A DNA stretch of 64,000 nucleotides from FEN-1139 sp038207155 (lineage in GTDB: Bacteria; Myxococcota_A; Polyangia; Polyangiales; Polyangiaceae). Position numbers and translations under genes: made by a program. Positions 9,027-16,664 of the stretch are shown in pieces (positions within the stretch are counted from its first letter, which is position 1; each line of letters starts with the position of its first letter). The notes under the pieces were generated by a model. The model was not told the origin of the DNA. It did not search any database and was given only the letters and a program-made list of their open reading frames with translations. The DNA lies in NCBI GenBank assembly GCA_038207155.1, contig JBBRAB010000010.1:70915-134914 (forward strand). The letters are read 5' to 3'.

Positions 9027-10214
9027 ATGAGCAAGGTTCTCATCATCGGTGCAGGTGGCGTCGGAAACGTCGTTGCCCAGAAGTGTGCCCAAGTCCCTGA
9101 GGTCTTCAGCGAGATTATGCTCGCCAGCCGCACGCTGTCGCGTTGCGAGAAGATCGCGGCGGACGTCGAAGCTCTGCAGGGTCGCAAGATCCAAGTGGCG
9201 CAGGTGGACGCCGATGACCTCGAACAGATGCGTGCGTTGATTCGGAGCTTTTCGCCCGATCTTGTGCTCAACGTCGCACTTCCCTATCAGGACCTCCACA
9301 TCATGGACGCCTGCTTGGCTGAGGGCGTGCCCTACATGGACACCGCGAACTACGAGCCCAAGGAGCTCGCCAAGTTCGAGTACAGCTGGCAGTGGGCCTA
9401 TCAGGACCGTTTCAAGAACGCCGGTCTGATGGCGCTGCTCGGGTCTGGTTTTGATCCCGGCGTGACCAACGTGTTTTGCGCCTACGCGCAGAAACACCTG
9501 TTTGACGAGATCGAGACGATCGACATCCTCGACTGCAACGGGGGCGATCACGGTAAGGCGTTTGCGACCAACTTCAATCCCGAGATCAACATTCGGGAGA
9601 TCACGCAGCGCGGCCGCTACTGGGAACAGGGCGAGTGGAAAGAAACCGAGCCGCTGTCGGTCAAGATGGACTACGACTTTCCGGGTGTCGGAGAGCGTAA
9701 GGCCTACCTGCTCTATCACGAGGAGCTCGAGAGCCTCGTGCAGAACATCAAGGGTCTCAAGCGGATCCGGTTTTGGATGACGTTTGGAGAGGCCTACATC
9801 ACGCATCTCAAGGTGCTTGAGAACGTCGGCATGACGCGGATCGATCCCGTAGACTACAAGGGGACTCCCGTGATTCCGATCGAGTTCCTCAAGGCGCTAC
9901 TGCCGGATCCCGGTAGCCTGGGTGAGAACTACACGGGCAAGACCAGCATCGGCTGCGAGATCGTGGGCAAGAAGGACGGCAAACCGCGCAAGGTGTTCAT
10001 CTACAACATCTGCGATCATGCCGAGTGCTGGAAGGAAGTTCACGCTCAGGCGGTGAGCTACACCACCGGCGTGCCCGCGATGATCGGCGCCAAGCTGATG
10101 CTGACCGGCAAGTGGAAGGGTGACGGCGTGTTCAACATGGAACAGCTGGACCCCGACGCCTTCATGGAAGCTCTCACGGAGCACGGTCTGCCCTGGGTGA
10201 TTCGCGAGGGCTGA
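9027..10214 (+). CDS. carboxynorspermidine/carboxyspermidine dehydrogenase (CASDH)
   Basis: NADPH-dependent enzyme that condenses aspartate semialdehyde with a diamine (putrescine or diaminopropane) to make carboxyspermidine or carboxynorspermidine, in the cytosol. The 395-residue product begins with a Rossmann motif (VLIIGAGGVGNVVAQKCAQ). It has the saccharopine-dehydrogenase-like features NVALPYQDLHIMDACLAEGV, GLMALLGSGFDPGVTNVFC and the middle block ILDCNGGDHGKAFATNFNPE. The ATG at 9027 precedes the Rossmann strand directly. The stop overlaps the nspC start by one base (TGATG). This pairing with nspC is the strongest evidence for the assignment over a general saccharopine dehydrogenase. 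Confidence 0.92.
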   Translation: MSKVLIIGAGGVGNVVAQKCAQVPEVFSEIMLASRTLSRCEKIAADVEALQGRKIQVAQVDADDLEQMRALIRSFSPDLVLNVALPYQDLHIMDACLAEGVPYMDTANYEPKELAKFEYSWQWAYQDRFKNAGLMALLGSGFDPGVTNVFCAYAQKHLFDEIETIDILDCNGGDHGKAFATNFNPEINIREITQRGRYWEQGEWKETEPLSVKMDYDFPGVGERKAYLLYHEELESLVQNIKGLKRIRFWMTFGEAYITHLKVLENVGMTRIDPVDYKGTPVIPIEFLKALLPDPGSLGENYTGKTSIGCEIVGKKDGKPRKVFIYNICDHAECWKEVHAQAVSYTTGVPAMIGAKLMLTGKWKGDGVFNMEQLDPDAFMEALTEHGLPWVIREG

Positions 10215-11356
10215 TGCTGCCATTCGACCCCAAGTGCGTCTCGACGCCCGCGTACGTGATTGATCTCGGGCGCCTGCGCGCCAACCTGGCCCTGCTCGCC
10301 GAAGTCCAACGGCGAGCAGGTTGCAAGGTGCTGCTCGCTCTCAAGGGCTATGCGGCCTTCAGCACCTTTGAGTGGGTGCGCCAGAGCCTGAGCGGCGCGG
10401 CAGCGAGTTCGGTCGCCGAGGCTCGCCTGGCCCGCGAGGAAGTGGGCAAGGAAGTGCACGCCTACGCACCTGCCTATTCCGAGCAGGATATGGCCGAGCT
10501 CATCACGCTGGCCGATCACATCGTGTTTAACTCGGTTTCGCAGCTCGAGCGGTATCTGCCGCGCGTGCGCGCTGCGGGGCGCGGCATCGAGGTTGGTCTG
10601 CGCATCAACCCCGAGCACCGTGAGACGCAGATCGCCCTGTACGATCCCTGTGCTGAGGGGTCTCGGCTCGGTGTGCCGCGCCGCGCGATGGTGGGCGACG
10701 TGCTCGACCAGCTTGACGGTCTCCATTTCCACAACCTGTGCGAGAAGGATTCTGACGCGCTTGAGCGCACGCTGGCCAGCGTGGAGCAGAATTTCGCCCC
10801 CTTCATTGAGCGGGTCAAATGGGTCAATTTCGGCGGGGGACACCTGATCACCCGCGCCGGCTACGACATCGACCGTTTGGTGCGGGTGATCGAGGGCTTC
10901 CGCGAGCGCACGGGCAAGCAGGTCTATCTTGAGCCCGGTGAAGCGATCGGTTGGAAGATCGGCTGGCTGGTGACCGGCGTGCTCGACCTGGTCGACTACG
11001 GTAAAAAGATCGCGATGCTCGATGCATCCGCCACCGCGCACATGCCCGACGTGCTGGAAATGCCTTACCGTCCGGGCGTGATTGGCGGCGGCGAGTCTGG
11101 CGAAAAGCCCCACGATTATCGCCTCGGCGGTCTCACCTGCCTGGCGGGTGACGTGGTCGGCGACTACTCCTTCGACGAGCCGCTGCAGCTCGACTCTCGC
11201 GTCGTGTTTGAGGACATGGCGCACTACACGATGGTCAAGACGAGCACGTTCAACGGTGTCCGTCTCCCGAGCATCGTGCTGTACGAGCCCAACACCGATC
11301 AGCTCACGGTCGTGCGGGAGTTTGGCTACCCCGACTACAAGTCAAAGCTATCCTGA
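10214..11356 (+). CDS. nspC: carboxynorspermidine decarboxylase NspC
   Basis: PLP-dependent decarboxylase that turns carboxy(nor)spermidine into (nor)spermidine, the last step of the alternative polyamine route. The 380-residue product has the alanine-racemase-like fold of group III decarboxylases. The likely PLP lysine is in VLLALKGYAAF. Other family signatures are GLRINPEH, GLHFHNLCE, WVNFGGGHLIT, the PLP phosphate/active-site region YLEPGEAIGW, and CLAGDVVGDY with the catalytic cysteine. Its ATG shares a base with the CASDH stop, so the two are translationally coupled as a two-gene operon. No SpeD/SpeE-type spermidine genes are seen in the window. Confidence 0.95.
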   Translation: MLPFDPKCVSTPAYVIDLGRLRANLALLAEVQRRAGCKVLLALKGYAAFSTFEWVRQSLSGAAASSVAEARLAREEVGKEVHAYAPAYSEQDMAELITLADHIVFNSVSQLERYLPRVRAAGRGIEVGLRINPEHRETQIALYDPCAEGSRLGVPRRAMVGDVLDQLDGLHFHNLCEKDSDALERTLASVEQNFAPFIERVKWVNFGGGHLITRAGYDIDRLVRVIEGFRERTGKQVYLEPGEAIGWKIGWLVTGVLDLVDYGKKIAMLDASATAHMPDVLEMPYRPGVIGGGESGEKPHDYRLGGLTCLAGDVVGDYSFDEPLQLDSRVVFEDMAHYTMVKTSTFNGVRLPSIVLYEPNTDQLTVVREFGYPDYKSKLS

Positions 11357-11432
11357 GCCAAGCGGAGCTCGCAGCGGGCTCCTCCGCCAGGTGCTTGGCA
11401 AAAAGTGCGCTGGTTGCGCTCGGTCAAGCTGC

Positions 11433-13712
11433 CTAACGCCTTGCGCTAGAGCCCGGCGTTTTGGTCACGAGCCACAGGTGATAGGCGATCAGCTCGCTAC
11501 CGGGCGAGTGGAGCTCAAGGCGCGTGCTCGGCGCGATACCCTGGGGCGGAAGCGCCAGACTGACGTCACTCCAGCCTTCGCTGCGAGCCACGTCGACGGG
11601 CACTCCGCGCTGCCCTGCGGTGTCGAGTCGAACCTGACCTTTCTCAGTCGGAGCCACGCGGACGATCAGTCGACTCGAAGGTGGGATTCGGAGGCCCTTG
11701 AAACGAAAACTCGCGTAGGAGTTTGCGAAGGTGAGGCGTCCGGCATCAAAGAGCTCAACGTACGGATCACTCGGATCGGGCAGTAGTTTGGCGATCACGT
11801 AGCCTGAATGGGCCGACGAGAGCTGGTAGTCATGTTCTGTCTCGCTCAGCACGTCGCCGAGATCGAGGGTCGCAACAATGCGCTCATCTTGCAGCAGCTG
11901 CAGCGGGCTAGGCGTCCGATCGAGACTGGAAAAATCCGCGCGATAGAGCACCTTGCTTGGGGCGCCGCAGATCACATTGCCGTCGATCCGTAGCTCGCTA
12001 ACGGGATGGCCAAAATAGACTGGCAGAACATCCCACCACGAGGGATAGAGCGCGAGCCAATTGGGGCGCTTGGTTGGCGGGAGTCGTTGTAGGAGCTCAA
12101 TCGTGGCGCCCACGCCGAGTCGATACGCGCGCGCGAGCGGCAGCCCCGCCGTTCCGCCCAGCCCGATCCCGTCGATCGCGGGCAGGTGAGAAAACAGCGG
12201 AATAGCCCCAGCGTCACCCAGAAAAACGCGCGGCCGCTGCGCGGGCGACAGGGTCCCGAGTAGCTGGCCCGCGCGGATCTGTTGCTCGGCGATGTTGCGA
12301 CAAGCACGTCCGAAAAACCAGCGTTGCTCGCGTAATCGGGGGAGTTGAAACCCAACCAGTGCGGCGAGCAGTCCGAGCGAGAGCAGTGCGAGCGCCAGTC
12401 GGCGCAGGGGGGCTACCAGGCGAACACGCGTGCCACTATTCTCAGCGGGTTCGCTGACGTCGACTGGAGTTACCGTCGGGCGAAGTCCACGGGACCAATC
12501 GAGCAGTGCAGCGAGCCCGAGCGCGGCGGTGAGTAGCAGCCAGACGTAGGCTGGCATGGTGTAACGGTCATTCTGGTACCGCACATACTCGTTTTGCGCG
12601 ACGGTCAAAACCCAAACAATACTGAGGAAACTCAGCAGTAAGGCGCGTGCGCGCGTGCGCCGATTGAGCCAGGCCGTCAGCACAAGAACCCACAGCACCC
12701 AGCCGTGATAGGCGCGATCGGCAGAGTGCAGGTACGTGATACGAGCAAACTGGTAGCCGATGTTGCGCAGGATGTTGGCGCCGGCCTCCGCTTTCGTCAG
12801 AAAGGGATGGAGTGCCTCGAGCTTGACGAGTGCGCCCGCGTCGGCGACGGCGCCCGTGTGCCAGAGGTTGAGCAGCGAGCGCAAGACCGTGATGCTCAGT
12901 GCAGGGAAGATGAGCCAGGCAAGCTGCCCGGGCTGAAGTGCCCTCGTCGCGGCGCCTCGGGCGCGCGCGATACGCCGTGAACCCCACAGCCAGGCGGCAC
13001 AAGCCAGCACCAGCAGTAGGGACTCGGGCCGCGTGAGCACCAGCAGCAGCAAGACCAGCGAGAGACGCTTGGAAGCGACCAGTTGCCCGCTCGCGAGCTG
13101 AACGAGGTACTGGCTGCTAAGGCCAAATATCGCGAGGTACAGCGCTAGCTCCATGCCGCTAAAGAGCGACCATCCGAGCACCCCTTGGACTGCCACCAAG
13201 AGAGGGAGAGCGTAGCTGGCGATGCGTGGCAGCTCACGAAACCAGGCGCGCGCAAGCCAAACGAACGTGAGCGTGCCTGCCACGGCGATGGCGTCGACCC
13301 ACAACCCGATCGAGTACTCGCTGGCGCCCGACAGAAATCCGAGCGAGAGAAGCGGTGGGTATAACCAACTCGTCGCACCGCTCGAGTAGCCGCTACCAGG
13401 GAACCATTGCAGGGGCGCTCCCTGGGCCCACGACCGTGCGAAGTCGAGGTGAATGAAGACGTCGTCGAGCGGCGCCGACCAGCGCACTTGCGGCAAGGAG
13501 TGCCGCAGGTCGGTCAGCGGCAAGTGAGTCTGCGCCGCCAATGCGTAGCCCAGCTGTTGGGCGCGCGAGGCGAAAAAACCGTGGGCGGCGTAGCCGACGC
13601 AGAAGGCGCAGAAAGCGAGGTACGCCAGTGGCTCCAGCGTCGACCAGGTGAGCCGGCCCCAACGGGCGCCGCGATTTGGCTCACGGTCGGGGCTGAGGGA
13701 CTCGTCTGACAT
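11433..13712 (-). CDS. GT-C-type polytopic membrane glycosyltransferase-like protein
   Basis: Large membrane protein (759 residues) with about 10-12 hydrophobic segments in the first two thirds and a soluble C-terminal domain of about 250 residues. The first external loop has the acidic pair and downstream signature of GT-C glycosyltransferases (LDDVFIHLDFARSW, then GATSWLYPPLLSLGF), followed by SGMELALYLAIFG and LTRPESLLLVL. These recall arabinofuranosyl- and ArnT-like transferases, which move sugars from polyprenyl carriers. The C-terminal part looks like a beta-sandwich/carbohydrate-binding domain (SARLIVRV-like strands), but this is inference. The start was set at ATG 13712; another at 13757 would add 15 residues. 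Substrate unknown. Confidence 0.75.
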   Translation of the reverse strand: MSDESLSPDREPNRGARWGRLTWSTLEPLAYLAFCAFCVGYAAHGFFASRAQQLGYALAAQTHLPLTDLRHSLPQVRWSAPLDDVFIHLDFARSWAQGAPLQWFPGSGYSSGATSWLYPPLLSLGFLSGASEYSIGLWVDAIAVAGTLTFVWLARAWFRELPRIASYALPLLVAVQGVLGWSLFSGMELALYLAIFGLSSQYLVQLASGQLVASKRLSLVLLLLVLTRPESLLLVLACAAWLWGSRRIARARGAATRALQPGQLAWLIFPALSITVLRSLLNLWHTGAVADAGALVKLEALHPFLTKAEAGANILRNIGYQFARITYLHSADRAYHGWVLWVLVLTAWLNRRTRARALLLSFLSIVWVLTVAQNEYVRYQNDRYTMPAYVWLLLTAALGLAALLDWSRGLRPTVTPVDVSEPAENSGTRVRLVAPLRRLALALLSLGLLAALVGFQLPRLREQRWFFGRACRNIAEQQIRAGQLLGTLSPAQRPRVFLGDAGAIPLFSHLPAIDGIGLGGTAGLPLARAYRLGVGATIELLQRLPPTKRPNWLALYPSWWDVLPVYFGHPVSELRIDGNVICGAPSKVLYRADFSSLDRTPSPLQLLQDERIVATLDLGDVLSETEHDYQLSSAHSGYVIAKLLPDPSDPYVELFDAGRLTFANSYASFRFKGLRIPPSSRLIVRVAPTEKGQVRLDTAGQRGVPVDVARSEGWSDVSLALPPQGIAPSTRLELHSPGSELIAYHLWLVTKTPGSSARR

Positions 13713-13923
13713 GGGGGTGCCTTGGGAGCGTCGCAAAGCTGCCTCGGTTTGGACCAAGCGTCGAGAGCGGGCGACGTATCTGCAGCGTGATCCGGGGCCC
13801 GAGCCGGTGAGGCTGGGGGGTCTTGTGGGCGAGGAGCCGACGGGCTCCGGGTTAGAGCGTGTTTAGTTGGCTTTGGCTCAGCGAGTCCTGGCTGGACGTC
13901 AGCCGTGGCTCTAGAACAGGGCC

Positions 13924-15348
13924 ATGCTTCGTGCCCGCCCATTCCCTTCTCTGCGCATCACCGCTCAGGGGTTCTCCGCGTTGGGCGCTTTCGCGGAAGC
14001 GCAGGCAGCGTTTCTGGAACCCGATGGCGAGCAAGTCGCGTCCCTGCGCCAGCTGCTGGACCAGAGTGGTTATGGTGTCGTCGCGCACTTTTACATGGAT
14101 CCCGAGCTGCAGGGGACGTTGATGGCGACCGCCTATCGACACTTGCACATATCGGACTCCTTGGTGATGGCTGATCGCGCGGTCGAGATGGTGGCGGCCG
14201 GCGCCCGCGGCATCGTCGTGCTCGGTGTCGACTTCATGTCCGAAAACGTGCGTGCCGTGCTTGATGCAGCGGGTCACGGCTCGGTGCCCGTGCTGCGCGC
14301 GGCTGAAGCGGCGATCGGCTGTTCTTTGGCTGAGTCCGCTCAATCGCCAGCGTATCGGGCATATCTCGAGCAGGCTGCTGGCACGCCGCGCAGCACGCAC
14401 GTGGTCTATATCAACACCAGTCTCCGCACCAAAGCTGAAGCGGAGCTGCTCGTTCCGACTATCACCTGCACCTCGTCCAATGTCGTGTCGACGGTGCTTT
14501 CGCTCTTTGCGCAGATCCCTGACGGTCATGTCTGGTTCGGTCCCGATTCGTACATGGGTGCCAATCTGAAGTACCTGCTGACGAATCTCGCGTCTCAACC
14601 TGACGAGCGAGTGGCCGCACTGCACCCCGCTCATTCTGCGGCCACGATCAAGGCCGCGCTGCCGCGCTTTCACTATTTCGAGCAGGGCAACTGTGTCGTT
14701 CATCATCTGTTTGGTGACCGCGTCACCCAGCAAATCGCCGCAGATTACGCCGATTCCTACCTTACCGCGCATCTTGAGGTCCCGGGCGCCTTGTTCCGCC
14801 TCGGTCTTGAGGCGGCGCGTCAGGGCTTGGGCGTGGTGGGCTCTACTTCGGACATCCTGGGCTTCATCGGCAAGACCGTCGACGCGGCGGTGCTGGCTCC
14901 TCCCGCGCGCCCCTTGCGCTTCGTGCTCGGGACTGAGACGGGCATGGTGACGTCAATCGCGGGCCGAGTGCGCGCTTCGTTCGCGCAGTCGCCGTCGTCG
15001 CCCCTGGTGGTGGAGATCGTGTTTCCCGTCGCTGCGGACGCCATCACGCAGACCGGTGACGCCAGTCTGCCGATTGTGCCCGGTCCAGCTGGAGGCGAGG
15101 GTTGCTCTCTCGAGGGAGGCTGTGCGACCTGTCCCTTCATGAAGATGAATCACCTCGATGCGCTGCGCTCCGTGCTGTCACGCGCCATTGCGGGAGGCGA
15201 TTTGTCCCAGCTTTTTCCTCAAATGGATGACGGTTTGTTGAACGGACAATCGGTGGCGGTGTTGGGCTGCCGTTCGATTGAGCGCATGCGGGCCTTTGGT
15301 CGTGACAAGCGCGTTCCGAGTGAGCTCACGGCGCTTGTCGCCCGCTGA
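13924..15348 (+). CDS. nadA: quinolinate synthase NadA, plastid-like type
   Basis: Iron-sulfur enzyme joining iminoaspartate and dihydroxyacetone phosphate to quinolinate in NAD synthesis. At 474 residues it is longer than common bacterial NadA (about 300-370). The three cluster cysteines are visible: ITCTSSNVVS, EQGNCVVHHLFG and the C-terminal GCSLEGGCATCPFMKMNHL. Other conserved blocks are ARGIVVLGVDFMSE, VWFGPDSYMGANL, TAHLEVPGALF, GVVGSTSDIL and VLGTETGMVTSI. The wording of several blocks is, as I recall it, closer to plant quinolinate synthase than to E. coli NadA. No nadB or nadC is nearby. It converges on the EamA gene with 13 bases between. Confidence 0.9.
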   Translation: MLRARPFPSLRITAQGFSALGAFAEAQAAFLEPDGEQVASLRQLLDQSGYGVVAHFYMDPELQGTLMATAYRHLHISDSLVMADRAVEMVAAGARGIVVLGVDFMSENVRAVLDAAGHGSVPVLRAAEAAIGCSLAESAQSPAYRAYLEQAAGTPRSTHVVYINTSLRTKAEAELLVPTITCTSSNVVSTVLSLFAQIPDGHVWFGPDSYMGANLKYLLTNLASQPDERVAALHPAHSAATIKAALPRFHYFEQGNCVVHHLFGDRVTQQIAADYADSYLTAHLEVPGALFRLGLEAARQGLGVVGSTSDILGFIGKTVDAAVLAPPARPLRFVLGTETGMVTSIAGRVRASFAQSPSSPLVVEIVFPVAADAITQTGDASLPIVPGPAGGEGCSLEGGCATCPFMKMNHLDALRSVLSRAIAGGDLSQLFPQMDDGLLNGQSVAVLGCRSIERMRAFGRDKRVPSELTALVAR

Positions 15349-15361
15349 GTCCGTCCCCCCG

Positions 15362-16246
15362 CTAGTCGAGCGGTGCTGCTGCTCGCGCGCTCGGTTCGAG
15401 TCGCGCAAACAGCAGGCAAGCGCAAAGAACACAGACCGAGCCAAGCAGTCCCCACAGCGTCAGCGGCTCGGCGAACCACCAGCGACTGAGCAGCATCGAA
15501 ACCACTGGGACGCCCAGGCTCAGCAGGCTACCGAGCTCCACGCTGGTGTCTTTGTAGCCGTGGGTGAACAGCACCTGTCCCACGAAGGAAAGCCCACCAA
15601 CTGCCAGCAGGATCCCCGACAGCTCGAGCGGCTGATGCGGCGCGGGTGGCAGGGTAGACCAGGGTAGAATCGCCAGACTCACGAGCAAGCCAACCACCGA
15701 AAAACTCGCCAGCACGGTCAGGGCGTTGTCAGTCTTGCGCAGCCGTTTGATGCACAAAATAGCGGCTCCCGCGAATAGTCCCGACAAGGCGCCGTAGAGA
15801 TGGCCCGCCCAGGCGTCGCGCGGTTGCGGTGCGACGATCAGACAGAGTCCGAGCGTGGCAAGCGCGAGCAGTCCCCAGAATTTGAGTGTCGGACGTTGTC
15901 GTAGCACCAGCACCCCAAGCACGTTTGCCCAGATGGCGTGCGTGTAGTTCAGCAGCGTTCCCATACCCGGACCGACCAGCCTTACGGTCACGAAATACGT
16001 GAGCACTGCGCCGGCTCCAAATAACCCACGCAAGAGCAGCACCCAGGGTTGATGCGTAGCAAGTCGCTGTCGGAGTCCAAGCGCCACCAGCGGGACAAGC
16101 AGACAACCGAGCCCGAAGCGTGCGACCGCGAGCGGGGCGGACTCCCATCCGAGAGTCGTGGCTGCCTTGATGAACAAAGGCATCGCGCTCAGCAGGAGGT
16201 AGCCGAGCAGCATGGCCACGGGGCCTGGCGGTAGTCGCAGCTTCAT
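15362..16246 (-). CDS. EamA/DMT-superfamily transporter
   Basis: Inner-membrane exporter-like protein of 294 residues with ten hydrophobic helices in two EamA repeats, the standard drug/metabolite transporter layout. Repeat 1 starts PGPVAMLLGYLLLSAMPLFI. Repeat 2 starts HLYGALSGLFAGAAILCIK and ends VELGSLLSLGVPVVSMLLSR. These proteins export amino acids, nucleosides or other small molecules; no substrate can be read from the sequence. It starts at the ATG at 16246 and stands alone. Confidence 0.88.
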   Translation of the reverse strand: MKLRLPPGPVAMLLGYLLLSAMPLFIKAATTLGWESAPLAVARFGLGCLLVPLVALGLRQRLATHQPWVLLLRGLFGAGAVLTYFVTVRLVGPGMGTLLNYTHAIWANVLGVLVLRQRPTLKFWGLLALATLGLCLIVAPQPRDAWAGHLYGALSGLFAGAAILCIKRLRKTDNALTVLASFSVVGLLVSLAILPWSTLPPAPHQPLELSGILLAVGGLSFVGQVLFTHGYKDTSVELGSLLSLGVPVVSMLLSRWWFAEPLTLWGLLGSVCVLCACLLFARLEPSARAAAPLD

Positions 16247-16664
16247 GGAAAAATACCGGCCGGTTAGCAGTTCTCAGTACTGAGGTGCGCTCAAGCCAGC
16301 GCGGGGAGAATCTGCCAAATTTGTCAATAAAATCGAGGAGCCTTTCCGCGAAAGGCGCCTTCACGCAGTCGTTCACTGGCAGGTTCACCGATTCGCCGGT
16401 GACGGCTGACTCAATCGTCAAGGCCGAGGGGATTTCCCCCCTGAAATCGCCCTATCGGGGGCCGGGTCTTGGCCGTTCAGGTCCGTGAAGGGGCTCGCCC
16501 CTCGGCCTCGTCGAGGAGATTCAACTGCCCGCTTCAATGCTCAGCACTCGTCGGGGGACTACGGACCAGTTGGTTCGGCGTGGCGCGTCAGTCCTGGCAC
16601 GTCAATTCGAGCTACCTGCTCCGCGCTGGCACGTTCGCGTCACCTGGCTGAATGAGGACGCGTC
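16247..16664. other. intergenic gap with GC hairpin, divergent promoters expected
   Basis: About 420 bases between the divergent EamA and diguanylate cyclase genes. No gene is supported. The clearest structure is GCCTTTC-CGC-GAAAGGC (16340-16356), a perfect 7-bp stem. A second weaker pair (TCACCG/CGGTGA near 16385-16403) follows. I looked for a c-di-GMP riboswitch in the leader of the cyclase and do not see its conserved bases. Confidence 0.45.
16340..16356. repeat. 7-bp perfect hairpin
   Basis: GCCTTTC and GAAAGGC flank CGC, about 90 bases upstream of the EamA start and 310 before the cyclase start. No T-run on either strand. Possible operator; function unknown. Confidence 0.35.

Noticed and set aside
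10058..11224. 388-codon minus-strand ORF
   Set aside because: Antisense to the polyamine genes; long only because of high GC.
16247..16664. possible c-di-GMP riboswitch before the cyclase gene
   Set aside because: The conserved core bases of GEMM-type riboswitches are not present.
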